NCBI RefSeq assembly: GCF_051014685.1
Contig: NW_027478598.1
Span: 620,001-684,000, forward strand
Source: Ptiloglossa arizonensis
Taxonomy: Eukaryota > Arthropoda > Insecta > Hymenoptera > Colletidae
Direction: 5' to 3'
Length of the DNA stretch: 64,000 bases
Shown: piece by piece, positions 1 to 14,028 of the stretch
Layout: each line of letters begins with the position of its first letter
Numbering within the stretch: the first letter of the stretch is position 1
Made by a program: the position numbers and the translations under genes
Notes under the pieces: generated by a model
Database searches by the model: none
Seen by the model: only the letters and a program-made list of their open reading frames with translations
Told to the model about the DNA's origin: nothing

Positions 1-1582
1 TTATACGTTATACGTTATACGTTATACGTTATACGTTTACGTTATACGTTATACGTTATACTTATTCGTTAGACGTTATACGTTATACGTTATACGTTAT
101 ACGTTATACGTTATACGTTATACGTTGACGTTATACGCTGTACGTTCGTTATACGTTATACGTTATACGTTATACGTTATACGTTATACGTTATACTTAT
201 ACGTTATACGTTATACGTTATACGTTATACGTTATACGTTATACGTTATACGTTATACGCTAATCGTTATACGTTATACGTATACGTTATACGTTATACG
301 TTATACGTTATACGTTAACGTTATAAGTACGTTAACGTTACGTTATACGTTATACGTTATACGTTTTCGTTATACGTTATACGTTATACGTATACGATAT
401 ACGTTATACGTTATACGTTATGCGTTATAGGATATACGTTTACGTTAACGTTGTACGTTATACGTTATACGTTATCACGTTATACGTTATACGTTATACG
501 ATATACGTTATACGTTATACGTTATACGTTATACGTTATACGTTTATACGTTATGCGTTATACGTTTACCGTTATACGTTATACGTTATACGTTATACGT
601 TATACGTTATACGTTATACGTTATACGTATACGTTATACGTTTATACGTTATACGTTATACGTTTACGTTATACGTTATACGTTATACGTTAACGTTATA
701 CGTTATACGTTATACGTTCTTACGTTATACGTTATAACGTTATACGTTATACGTTATACGTTATACGTTATACGTTATAACGTTATACGTTATACGTTAA
801 TACGTTTACGTTATACGTAATACGTTATACGTTATACGTTATACGTTTTACGTTTATACGTTATACGTTATACGTTATACGATATAAAACTTATACGTAT
901 ACGTTATGCCGTTATAGATAAACGTTATACGTTATACGTTGTACGTTATACGTTATACGTATACGTTATACGTTATACGTTATACGATATACGTTATACG
1001 TTATACGTTATAACGTTTTACGTTATACGTTTACGTATGCCGTTATACGTTACTTACGTTATACGTATACGTTATACGTTACGTTACGTTATACGTTATA
1101 CGTTATACGTTATACGTTATACGTTATACCGTATCCGTATACGTATACGTTATACGTTATCCGTTATACGTTATACGTTATAGCTTATACGTTATACGTA
1201 TACGTTATTACGTTATACGTTAGATACGTTATAGTTATACGTTATACGTTATACGTTATACGTTATTCGTTATTACGTTATACTTATACGTTTATACGGT
1301 TATACGTTATACGATATACGTTATTACGTTATACGTTATACGTATACGTTATACGTTATACGTTATACGTTATACGTTATACGTTATACGTTATACGTAT
1401 ACGTTATACGTATACGTTATACGTTATACGTTATACGTTATACGTTATACGTTATACGTTATAAGTTATACGTTATACGTTATACGTTATTACGATATAC
1501 GTTATACGGTTATACGTTATACGTTATACGTTTATACGTTATACGCTTATACGTTATGCGTTATACGTTATACGTTATACGT

Positions 1583-1652
1583 TATGCGTTATACGCTATT
1601 ACGTTATGCGTTATAGGTCATACTTATACGTGACTACGTCATTACGTTATAC
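1583..1652 (+). repeat. Damaged copy of the AGGTCATACC phrase
   Basis: This stretch follows the order TTATGCG, consensus, CTATACG, consensus, TTATGCG, TTATAGG, TCATACC seen intact at 4,124-4,186, with several single-base insertions and deletions. It shows that the irregular zone belongs to the same higher-order family as the regular array and is not an unrelated repeat. Confidence 0.7.
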
Positions 1653-2290
1653 GTTATACGATTATACGTAATTCATTATACGTTTACGTTATCGTTATTC
1701 GTTATAAGTTATACGTTATCGTTCTACGTATAGTTATACGTAACCGTTATACGTAAACGTTATACGTTATACGTTATACGTTATACGTTATACGTTATCC
1801 GTTTACGTTTATACGTTATACGTTAAACGTATATACGTTATACGTAACTACGTATACGATATACGTTAATACGTTATACGTTTGTACGGTTATACGTTAT
1901 ACGTTATACGTTATACGTTATACGTGAACGTATGCGTTAGACGTATACGTTATACGTTATGCGTTATACGTTTACGTTATACGTTATACTGTTCCACGTT
2001 TGACGTTACCGCTGTACATTATACGTTATTCGATTATACGTTATATGCGTTATACTTTTATACGTTATACGTTATACGTTAAACGTTATACGTTATCGTT
2101 ATACTTATACGATATACGTTCTACGTTATACGTTATCGTTATATATTATCGTATACGTATCGTTATACGTTATGCGTTTGCGTTATACGTTATACGTTAT
2201 GCGTTATACGTTTACGTTTGACGTTATACGTTTACGTTATAAACGGGGTTATACGTTATACGGTATAGCTTATACGTTATACGTTATACG

Positions 2291-2388
2291 TAAGACGTTA
2301 TAGGTTATACGTTAAACGTTTTACGTTATACGTTATACGTTATACGATATACGTTATACGTTATACGTTATGCGTTATAGGATATACG
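2291..2388 (+). repeat. Nearly intact copy of the TTAGACG-TTATAGG phrase
   Basis: TAAGACG, TTATAGG, consensus, TTAAACG and TTTTACG are followed by ATATACG, then TTATGCG, TTATAGG and ATATACG. The same order occurs in the regular zone at 10,543-10,640, near 14,550, near 15,350 and near 15,470. It ties the left zone to the 10-16 kb families. Confidence 0.7.
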
Positions 2389-3661
2389 TTAATACGTTAT
2401 ACGTTATACGTAGACGTTATAGGTTATACGTTATTCGTTATACGTTATACGTTATACGTTATAGGTTATACGTTATAACGTTATAACGTTATTACGTTAT
2501 ACGTTATACGTTATACGTTATACGTTATACGTTATACGTTATACGTTATACGTTATACGTTATACGTTATACGTTATACGTTATACGTTATACGTTATAC
2601 GTTATACGTTCACGTAATACGTATACGTTATACGTTATACGTTATTACGTTTATACGTATACGTTATTCGTTATACGTTATACGTATACGTTATACGTTA
2701 TACGTTATACGTTATACGTTATACGTTATACGTTATACGTTATACCGTTATACGTTATACGTTATACGTTATACGTTAACGTTATACGTTATCGTTATAC
2801 GTATATAGTTATACGTTATACGTTATACGTTATACGTATACGTTATACGTTATACGTTATACGTTATACGGTATACGTGATACGTTATACGTTATACGTT
2901 TGACGTTATACGCGTGTACGTTATACGTTATACGTTATACGTTATACGTTATACGTTATACGGTATACGTTATACGTTATACGTTATACGTTATACGTTA
3001 TACGTTATACGTTATACGTCATACGATATACGTTATACGTTATACGTTATACGTTATACGTTATCACGTTATACGTTATGCGTTACTACGCTATACGTTA
3101 TGCGTTATAGGTCAGACCTTATACGTGATACGTCATACGTTAGACGTTATACGTTATACGTTATTCATTATACGTTTTACGTTATACGTTTTACGTTATC
3201 GTTATACGTTATACCGTAATACATTATACGTTATACGTATAAGGATAACGTTTACGTTATACGTTATTCCGATATACGTTATCGATATACGTTATACGTT
3301 ATACGTTATACGTATACGTTATACGTTATGCGTTATGCGTTATCGTTATACGTTATTCGTTATACGTTATACGTTGGACGTTATACGGTTATACGTTAAC
3401 GTTATTACGTTATACGTTATGCGTTATACGCTATACGTTATGCTTTATAGGTCATAACTTATACGTGATACGTCATACGTTATACGTTATACGTTATACG
3501 TTATTCCATTATACGTTTTACGTTATACGTTATACGTTATACGTATACGTTATACGTTATACGTTATACGTTATACGTTATACGTTAAACGTAATACGTT
3601 ATACGTTATACGTTATACGTTATACGTTATACGTTATACGTTATACGTTATACGTTATACG

Positions 3662-3934
3662 TTTGACGTTATACGCTGTACGTTATACGTTATACGTTAT
3701 ACGTTATACGTTATACGTTATACGTTATACGTTATACGTTATACGTTATACGTTATACGTTATACGTTATACGTTATACGTTATACGTTATACGTTATAC
3801 GTTATACGTTATACGTTATACGTTATACGTTATACGTTATACGTTATACGTTATACGTTATACGTTATACGTTATACGTTATACGTTATACGTTATACGT
3901 TATACGTTATACGTTTGACGTTATACGCTGTACG
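3662..3934 (+). repeat. 252-bp spaced TTTGACG/CTGTACG doublet
   Basis: TTTGACG, one consensus unit and CTGTACG occur at 3,662 and again at 3,914, exactly 36 units apart. They enclose 33 consecutive perfect units (3,683-3,913). Related phrases ending in CTGTACA recur near 4,431, 7,330 and 10,250. The doublet looks like a local duplication in register. Confidence 0.75.
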
Positions 3935-4151
3935 TTATACGTTATACGTTATACGTTATACGTTATACGTTATACGTTATACGTTATACGTTATACGTTA
4001 TACGTTATACGTTATACGTTATACGTTATACGTTATACGTTATACGTTATACGTTATACGTTATACGTCATACGATATACGTTATACGTTATACGTTATA
4101 CGTTATACGTTATACGTTATACGTTATGCGTTATACGCTATACGTTATGCG

Positions 4152-4186
4152 TTATAGGTCATACCTTATACGTGATACGTCATACG
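4152..4186 (+). repeat. Representative AGGTCATACC phrase
   Basis: TTATAGG and TCATACC are followed by one consensus unit, then TGATACG and TCATACG. This is the clearest recurrent landmark of the array. I found at least 30 copies or close variants in the regular zone, with TTATAGG, or TTAAAGG in four of them, starting at 4,152, 5,776, 6,078, 8,268, 8,562, 9,850, 11,383, 11,677, 13,161, 13,455, 16,899, 17,221, 19,678, 23,528, 24,591, 27,216, 31,079, 32,122, 40,025, 40,389, 42,594, 45,254, 45,583, 45,989, 48,460, 48,789, 49,195, 51,245, 59,017 and 63,496. A TTATGCG or TAATGCG unit precedes those I examined. The conservation may be descent alone. Confidence 0.85.
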
Positions 4187-5264
4187 TTATACGTTATACG
4201 TTATACGTTATTCATTATACGTTTTACGTTATACGTTTTACGTTATACGTTATACGTTATACGTTAAACGTTATACGTTATACGTAATACGTTATACGAT
4301 ATACGTTATACGTTATACGTTGTACGTTATACGTTATACGTTATACGTTATACGTTATACGTTATGCGTTATACGTTATACGTTATACGTTATGCGTTAT
4401 ACGTTATACGTTATACGTTATACGTTACACGTTTGACGTTATACGCTGTACATTATACGTTATACGTTATACGTTATACGTTATACGTGATACGTTATAC
4501 GTTATACGTTAAACGTTATACGTTATACGTTATACGTTATACGATATACGTTATACGTTATACGTTATACGTTATATATTATACGTTATACGTTATACGT
4601 TATACGTTATGCGTTATGCGTTATAGGTTATACGTTATGCGTTATACGTTATACGTTTGACGTTATACGTTATACGTTATACGTTATACGTTATACGGTA
4701 TACGTTATACGTTATACGTTATACGTTATACGTTATACGTTATACGTTATACGTTATACGTTATACGTTATACGTTATACGTTATACGTTATACGTTATA
4801 CGTTATACGTTATACGTTATACGTTATACGTTATACGTTATACGTTATACGTTATACGTTATACGTTATACGTTATACGTTATACGTTATTCGTTATACG
4901 TTATACGTTATACGTTATACGTTATACGTTATACGTTATACGTTATACGTTATACGTTATACGTTATACGTTATACGTTATACGTTATACGTTATACGTT
5001 ATACGTTATACGTTATACGTTATACGTTATACGTTATACGTTATACGTTATACGTTATACGTTATACGTTATACGTTATACGTTATACGTTATACGTTAC
5101 ACGTTATACGTTACTCGTTATACGTAATATGTAATACGTTTTACGTTATAAGTTATACGTTATACGTTAAACGTTATACGTTAAACGTTATACGTTATAC
5201 GTTATACGTTATACGTTATACGTTATACGTTATACGTTATACGTTATACGTTACACGTTTTACG

Positions 5265-5544
5265 TTATACGTTATACGTTATACGTTATACGTTATACGT
5301 TATACGTTATACGTTATACGTTATACGTTATACGTTATACGTTATACGTTATACGTTATACGTTATACGTTATACGTTATACGTTATACGTTATACGTTA
5401 TACGTTATACGTTATACGTTATACGTTATACGTTATACGTTATACGTTATACGTTATACGTTATACGTTATACGTTATACGTTATACGTTATACGTTATA
5501 CGTTATACGTTATACGTTATACGTTATACGTTATACGTTATACG
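5265..5544 (+). repeat. Forty consecutive perfect TTATACG units
   Basis: Between TTTTACG at 5,258 and TTATTCG at 5,545 there are 280 bases with no variant. It is the longest homogeneous run I measured. Others are 35 units at 6,483-6,727 and 13,861-14,105, 33 at 3,683-3,913 and 32 at 10,921-11,144. I did not measure every run. Confidence 0.8.
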
Positions 5545-5760
5545 TTATTCGTTATACGTTATACGTTATACGTTATACGTTATACGTTATACGTTATACG
5601 TTATACGTTATACGTTATACGTTATACGTTATACGTTATACGTTATACGTTATACGTTATACGTTATACGTTATACGTTATACGTTATACGTTATACGTT
5701 ATACGTTATACGTTATACGTTATGCGTTATACGTTATACGTTATACGTTATACGTTATAC

Positions 5761-8252
5761 GCTATCCGTTATGCGTTATAGGTCATACCTTATACGTTAT
5801 ACGTCATACGTTATACGTTATACGTTATACGTTATTCGTTATACGTTATACGTTATACGTTATACGTTATACGTTATACGTTATACGTTATACGTTATAC
5901 GTTATACGTTATACGTTAAACGTTATACGTTATACGTTATACGTTATACGTTAGACGCTATACGTTATACGTTGTACGTTATGCGTTATACGTTATGCGT
6001 TACACGTTATACGTTATACGTTATACCTTGTACGTTATACGTTATACGTTATGCGTTATACGCTATACGTTATGCGTTAAAGGTCATACCTTATACGTGA
6101 TACGTCAAACGTTATACGTTATACGTTATACGTTATTCGTTATACGTTTTACGTTATACGTTATACGTTATACGTTATTCGTTATACGTTTTACGTTATA
6201 CGTTATACGTTATACGTTATACGTTATACGTTATACGTTATACGTTATACGTTATACGTTATACGTTATACGTTATACGTTATACGTTATACGTTACACG
6301 TTATACGTTACTCGTTATACGTAATATGTAATACGTTTTACGTTATAAGTTATACGCTATACGTTAAACGTTATACGTTAAACGTTATACGTTATACGTT
6401 ATACGTTATACGTTATACGTTATACGTTATACGTTATACGTTACACGTTTTACGTTATACGTTATACGTTATACGATATACGTTATACGTTATACGTTAT
6501 ACGTTATACGTTATACGTTATACGTTATACGTTATACGTTATACGTTATACGTTATACGTTATACGTTATACGTTATACGTTATACGTTATACGTTATAC
6601 GTTATACGTTATACGTTATACGTTATACGTTATACGTTATACGTTATACGTTATACGTTATACGTTATACGTTATACGTTATACGTTATACGTTATACGT
6701 TATACGTTATACGTTATACGTTATACGTTACACGTTATACGTAATATGTAATACGTTTTACGTTATAAGTTATACGTTATACGTTAAACGTTATACGTTA
6801 AACGTTATACGTTATACGTTATACGTTATACGTTATACGTTATACGTTATACGTTATACGTTTTACGTTATACGTTATACGTTATACGATATACGTTATA
6901 CGTTATACGTTATGCGTTATAGGATATACGTTATACGTTATACGTTATACGTTATACGTTATACGTCATACGTTATACGTTATACGTTATACGTTATACG
7001 TTATGCGTTACACGTTATACGTTATACGTTATACGTTATACGTTATACGTTATACGTTATACGTTATACGTTATACGTTATACGTTATAAGTTATACGTT
7101 ATACGTTATACGTTATACGTTATACGTTATACGTTATACGTTATACGTTATACGTTATACGTTAAACGTTATACGTTATACGTAATACGTTATACGATAT
7201 ACGTTATACGTTATACGTTGTACGTTATACGTTATACGTTATACGTTATACGTTATACGTTATGCGTTATACGTTATACGTTATACGTTATGCGTTATAC
7301 GTTATACGTTATACGTTATACGTTACACGTTTGACGTTATACGCTGTACATTATACGTTATACGTTATACGTTATACGTTATACGTTATACGTTATACGT
7401 TATACGTTAAACGTTATACGTTATACGTTATACGTTATACGATATACGTTATACGTTATACGTTATACGTTATATATTATACGTTATACGTTATACGTTA
7501 TACGTTATGCGTTATGCGTTATACGTTATACGTTATACGTTATACGTTATACGTTATACGTTATACGTTATACGTTATACGTTATACGTTATACGTTATA
7601 CGTTATACGTTATACGTTATACGTTATACGTTATACGTTACACGTTTTACGTTATACGTTATACGTTATACGATATACGTTATACGTTATACGTTATACG
7701 TTATACGTTATACGTTATACGTTATACGTTATACGTTATACGTTATACGTTATACGTTATACGTTATACGTTATACGTTATACGTTATACGTTATACGTT
7801 ATACGTTATACGTTATACGTTATACGTTATACGTTATACGTTATACGTTATACGTTATACGTTATACGTTATACGTTATACGTTATACGTTATACGTTAT
7901 ACGTTATACGTTATGCGTTATACGTTATACGTTATACGTTATACGTTATACGTTATACGTTATACGTTATACGTTATACGTTATACGTTATACGTTATAC
8001 GTTATACGTTATACGTTATACGTTATACGTTATACGTTATTCGTTATACGTTATACGTTATACGTTATACGTTATACGTTATACGTTATACGTTATACGT
8101 TATACGTTATACGTTATACGTTATACGTTATACGTTTTACGTTATACGTTATACGTTATACGTTATACGTTATACGTTATACGTTATACGTTATACGTTA
8201 TACGTTATACGTTATGCGTTATACGTTATACGTTATACGTTATACGTTATAC
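5761..8252 (+). repeat. CTATCCG-marked module, copy 1 (2,492 bp)
   Basis: The rare unit CTATCCG stands at the start and again at 8,253, 11,368 and 13,146. It is followed by TTATGCG and the AGGTCATACC phrase. About 300 bp later comes a second version of that phrase carrying TTAAAGG and TCAAACG, then TTACTCG and TAATATG landmarks. The displacement to the next copy is 356 units. Confidence 0.75.
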
Positions 8253-10472
8253 GCTATCCGTTATGCGTTATAGGTCATACCTTATACGTTATACGTCATA
8301 CGTTATACGTTATACGTTATACGTTATTCGTTATACGTTATACGTTATACGTTATACGTTATACGTTATACGTTATACGTTATACGTTATACGTTATACG
8401 TTAAACGTTATACGTTATACGTTATACGTTATACGTTAGACGCTATACGTTATACGTTGTACGTTATGCGTTATACGTTATGCGTTACACGTTATACGTT
8501 ATACGTTATACCTTGTACGTTATACGTTATACGTTATGCGTTATACGCTATACGTTATGCGTTAAAGGTCATACCTTATACGTGATACGTCAAACGTTAT
8601 ACGTTATACGTTATACGTTATTCGTTATACGTTTTACGTTATACGTTATGCGTTATACGTTATTCGTTATACGTTTTACGTTATACGTTATACGTTATAC
8701 GTTATACGTTATACGTTATACGTTATACGTTATACGTTATACGTTATACGTTATACGTTATACGTTATACGTTATACGTTACACGTTATACGTTACTCGT
8801 TATACGTAATATGTAATACGTTTTACGTTATAAGTTATACGTTATACGTTAAACGTTATACGTTAAACGTTATACGTTATACGTTATACGTTATACGTTA
8901 TACGTTATACGTTATACGTTATACGTTACACGTTTTACGTTATACGTTATACGTTATACGATATACGTTATACGTTATACGTTATACGTTATACGTTATA
9001 CGTTATACGTTATACGTTATACGTTATACGTTATACGTTATACGTTATACGTTATACGTTATACGTTATACGTTATACGTTATACGTTATACGTTATACG
9101 TTATACGTTATACGTTATACGTTATACGTTATACGTTATACGTTATACGTTATACGTTATACGTTATACGTTATACGTTATACGTTATACGTTATACGTT
9201 ATACGTTACACGTTATACGTAATATGTAATACGTTTTACGTTATAAGTTATACGTTATACGTTAAACGTTATACGTTAAACGTTATACGTTATACGTTAT
9301 ACGTTATACGTTATACGTTATACGTTATACGTTATACGTTTTACGTTATACGTTATACGTTATACGATATACGTTATACGTTATACGTTATGCGTTATAG
9401 GATATACGTTATACGTTATACGTTATACGTTATACGTTATACGTCATACGTTATACGTTATACGTTATACGTTATACGTTATGCGTTACACGTTATACGT
9501 TATACGTTATACGTTATACGTTATACGTTATACGTTATACGTTATACGTTATACGTTATACGTTATAAGTTATACGTTATACGTTATACGTTATACGTTA
9601 TACGTTATACGTTATACGTTATACGTTATACGTTATACGTTATACGTTATACGTTATACGTTATTCGTTATACGTTATACGTTACACGTTATACGTTATA
9701 CGTTATACGTTATACGTTATACGTTATACGTTATACGTTATACGTTATACGTTATACGTTATACGTTATACGTTATACGTTATACGTTATACGTTATACG
9801 TTATACGTTATACGTTATACGTTATGCGTTATACGCTATACGTTATGCGTTATAGGTCATACCTTATACGTGATACGTCATACGTTATACGTTATACGTT
9901 ATACGTTATTCATTATACGTTTTACGTTATACGTTATACGTTATACGTTATACGTTATACGTTATACGTTATACGTTATACGTTATACGTTATACGTTAT
10001 ACGTTATACGTTAAACGTTATACGTTATACGTTATACGTTATACGTTATACGTTATACGTTATACGTTATACGTTATACGTTAAACGTTATACGTTATAC
10101 GTAATACGTTATACGATATACGTTATACGTTATACGTTGTACGTTATACGTTATACGTTATACGTTATACGTTATACGTTATGCGTTATACGTTATACGT
10201 TATACGTTATGCGTTATACGTTATACGTTATACGTTATACGTTACACGTTTGACGTTATACGCTGTACATTATACGTTATACGTTATACGTTATACGTTA
10301 TACGTTATACGTTATACGTTATACGTTAAACGTTATACGTTATACGTTATACGTTATACGATATACGTTATACGTTATACGTTATACGTTATATATTATA
10401 CGTTATACGTTATACGTTATACGTTATGCGTTATGCGTTATACGTTATACGTTATGCGTTATACGTTATACG
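8253..10472 (+). repeat. CTATCCG-marked module, copy 2
   Basis: It has the same order of landmarks as the preceding module, with small changes such as an extra TTATGCG near 8,650. The later part (about 9,390-10,470) also matches 6,912-7,500, with additional units inserted around 9,600-10,080. Shorter descendants of the module start at 11,368 and 13,146 inside the 1,778-bp duplication. Confidence 0.7.
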
Positions 10473-12250
10473 TTTGACGTTATACGTTATACGTTATACG
10501 TTATACGTTATACGGTATACGTTATACGTTATACGTTATACGTTAGACGTTATAGGTTATACGTTAAACGTTTTACGTTATACGTTATACGTTATACGAT
10601 ATACGTTATACGTTATACGTTATGCGTTATAGGATATACGTTATACGTTATACGTTTGACGTTATACGTTATACGTTATACGTTATACGTTATACGGAAT
10701 ACGTTATACGTTATACGTTATACGTTAGACGTTATAGGTTATACGTTAAACGTTTTACGTTATACGTTATACGTTATGCGATATACGTTATACGTTATAC
10801 GTTATGCGTTATAGGATATACGTTATACGTTATACGTTATACGTTAGACGTTATAGGTTATACGTTAAACGTTTTACGTTATACGTTATACGTTATGCGT
10901 TATGCGTTATAGGATATACGTTATACGTTATACGTTATACGTTATACGTTATACGTTATACGTTATACGTTATACGTTATACGTTATACGTTATACGTTA
11001 TACGTTATACGTTATACGTTATACGTTATACGTTATACGTTATACGTTATACGTTATACGTTATACGTTATACGTTATACGTTATACGTTATACGTTATA
11101 CGTTATACGTTATACGTTATACGTTATACGTTATACGTTATACGTTATTCGTTATACGTTATACGTTATACGTTATACGTTATACGTTATACGTTATACG
11201 TTATACGTTATACGTTATACGTTATACGTTATACGTTATACGTTATACGTTATACGTTATACGTTATACGTTATACGTTATACGTTATACGTTATACGTT
11301 ATACGTTATACGTTATACGTTATACGTTATGCGTTATACGTTATACGTTATACGTTATACGTTATACGCTATCCGTTATGCGTTATAGGTCATACCTTAT
11401 ACGTTATACGTCATACGTTATACGTTATACGTTATACGTTATTCGTTATACGTTATACGTTATACGTTATACGTTATACGTTATACGTTATACGTTATAC
11501 GTTATACGTTATACGTTAAACGTTATACGTTATACGTTATACGTTATACGTTAGACGCTATACGTTATACGTTGTACGTTATGCGTTATACGTTATGCGT
11601 TACACGTTATACGTTATACGTTATACCTTGTACGTTATACGTTATACGTTATGCGTTATACGCTATACGTTATGCGTTAAAGGTCATACCTTATACGTGA
11701 TACGTCAAACGTTATACGTTATACGTTATACGTTATTCGTTATACGTTTTACGTTATACGTTATGCGTTATACGTTATTCGTTATACGTTTTACGTTATA
11801 CGTTATACGTTATACGTTATACGTTATACGTTATACGTTATACGTTATACGTTATACGTTATACGTTATACGTTATACGTTATACGTTATACGTTACACG
11901 TTATACGTTACTCGTTATACGTAATATGTAATACGTTTTACGTTATAAGTTATACGTTATACGTTAAACGTTATACGTTAAACGTTATACGTTATACGTT
12001 ATACGTTATACGTTATACGTTATACGTTATACGTTATACGTTACACGTTTTACGTTATACGTTATACGTTATACGATATACGTTATACGTTATACGTTAT
12101 ACGTTATACGTTATACGTTATACGTTATACGTTATACGTTATACGTTATACGTTATACGTTATACGTTATACGTTATACGTTATACGTTATACGTTATAC
12201 GTTATACGTTATACGTTATACGTTATACGTTATACGTTATACGTTATACG
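10473..12250 (+). repeat. 1,778-bp tandem duplication, copy 1
   Basis: It begins at TTTGACG and runs to the base before the next TTTGACG at 12,251. The length is exactly 254 heptamers. All variant units I compared, including the TTAGACG-TTATAGG cluster, CTATCCG at 11,368 and the TTAAAGG phrase at 11,677, recur 1,778 bp downstream. I found no difference between the copies. Confidence 0.88.
10543..10920 (+). repeat. Three-fold TTAGACG-TTATAGG sub-array
   Basis: The order TTAGACG, TTATAGG, consensus, TTAAACG, TTTTACG starts at 10,543, 10,725 and 10,844, spaced by 26 and 17 units. Each copy leads to TTATGCG, TTATAGG, ATATACG, with an ATATACG unit before TTATGCG in the first two. The whole set is repeated at 12,321-12,698 by the 1,778-bp duplication. 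Confidence 0.8.
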
Positions 12251-14028
12251 TTTGACGTTATACGTTATACGTTATACGTTATACGTTATACGGTATACGT
12301 TATACGTTATACGTTATACGTTAGACGTTATAGGTTATACGTTAAACGTTTTACGTTATACGTTATACGTTATACGATATACGTTATACGTTATACGTTA
12401 TGCGTTATAGGATATACGTTATACGTTATACGTTTGACGTTATACGTTATACGTTATACGTTATACGTTATACGGAATACGTTATACGTTATACGTTATA
12501 CGTTAGACGTTATAGGTTATACGTTAAACGTTTTACGTTATACGTTATACGTTATGCGATATACGTTATACGTTATACGTTATGCGTTATAGGATATACG
12601 TTATACGTTATACGTTATACGTTAGACGTTATAGGTTATACGTTAAACGTTTTACGTTATACGTTATACGTTATGCGTTATGCGTTATAGGATATACGTT
12701 ATACGTTATACGTTATACGTTATACGTTATACGTTATACGTTATACGTTATACGTTATACGTTATACGTTATACGTTATACGTTATACGTTATACGTTAT
12801 ACGTTATACGTTATACGTTATACGTTATACGTTATACGTTATACGTTATACGTTATACGTTATACGTTATACGTTATACGTTATACGTTATACGTTATAC
12901 GTTATACGTTATACGTTATACGTTATTCGTTATACGTTATACGTTATACGTTATACGTTATACGTTATACGTTATACGTTATACGTTATACGTTATACGT
13001 TATACGTTATACGTTATACGTTATACGTTATACGTTATACGTTATACGTTATACGTTATACGTTATACGTTATACGTTATACGTTATACGTTATACGTTA
13101 TACGTTATGCGTTATACGTTATACGTTATACGTTATACGTTATACGCTATCCGTTATGCGTTATAGGTCATACCTTATACGTTATACGTCATACGTTATA
13201 CGTTATACGTTATACGTTATTCGTTATACGTTATACGTTATACGTTATACGTTATACGTTATACGTTATACGTTATACGTTATACGTTATACGTTAAACG
13301 TTATACGTTATACGTTATACGTTATACGTTAGACGCTATACGTTATACGTTGTACGTTATGCGTTATACGTTATGCGTTACACGTTATACGTTATACGTT
13401 ATACCTTGTACGTTATACGTTATACGTTATGCGTTATACGCTATACGTTATGCGTTAAAGGTCATACCTTATACGTGATACGTCAAACGTTATACGTTAT
13501 ACGTTATACGTTATTCGTTATACGTTTTACGTTATACGTTATGCGTTATACGTTATTCGTTATACGTTTTACGTTATACGTTATACGTTATACGTTATAC
13601 GTTATACGTTATACGTTATACGTTATACGTTATACGTTATACGTTATACGTTATACGTTATACGTTATACGTTACACGTTATACGTTACTCGTTATACGT
13701 AATATGTAATACGTTTTACGTTATAAGTTATACGTTATACGTTAAACGTTATACGTTAAACGTTATACGTTATACGTTATACGTTATACGTTATACGTTA
13801 TACGTTATACGTTATACGTTACACGTTTTACGTTATACGTTATACGTTATACGATATACGTTATACGTTATACGTTATACGTTATACGTTATACGTTATA
13901 CGTTATACGTTATACGTTATACGTTATACGTTATACGTTATACGTTATACGTTATACGTTATACGTTATACGTTATACGTTATACGTTATACGTTATACG
14001 TTATACGTTATACGTTATACGTTATACG
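12251..14028 (+). repeat. 1,778-bp tandem duplication, copy 2
   Basis: This is the second copy of 10,473-12,250. Its right limit lies inside a run of perfect units (13,861-14,105), so the exact end cannot be placed. After that run the sequence follows the pattern of 9,207-9,540 at a displacement of about 4,900 bp, suggesting a switch of template within the homogeneous run. Confidence 0.85.

Larger units (their letters stand above)
1..3548 (+). repeat. Irregular, indel-rich left part of the array
   Basis: The same heptamer is present, but 6-bp and 8-bp units and broken units are common, so the 7-bp phase changes every few tens of bases. Frequent errors are loss of one T from the TT step, giving CGTATA, and single inserted bases. 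Recognisable higher-order phrases from the regular zone appear here in damaged form near 1,583-1,652, 2,291-2,388, 3,075-3,150 and 3,410-3,485. The last such slips I see are an extra C near 3,507 and a missing T near 3,543. The damage is either low consensus quality at a contig end or genuine decay of an array edge; I favour the first because the damage is mostly single-base indels scattered through otherwise recognisable phrases. Confidence 0.85.
3549..10472 (+). repeat. First regular block, about 2.49-kb modular repeats
   Basis: From here the 7-bp phase is stable. The block contains long runs of pure consensus separated by phrases. Landmarks recur at displacements of 2,478, 2,485, 2,492, 2,898 and 2,919 bp, all multiples of 7. 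The differences between these displacements are whole units gained or lost. It holds no gene; the open frames inside it come from the repeat itself. Confidence 0.85.

Noticed and set aside
1..3548. A separate, different satellite family at the left end
   Set aside because: Damaged but recognisable copies of the same phrases (near 1,583, 2,291, 3,075 and 3,410) show it is the same array with indels.
7262..8404. 380-residue open frame (and the overlapping 310-residue frame at 7,507-8,439)
   Set aside because: The product is only LYVIRYT repeats. All three + frames of the heptamer are naturally open; ends are set by variant units, not by gene signals. No promoter, splice or composition change accompanies it.
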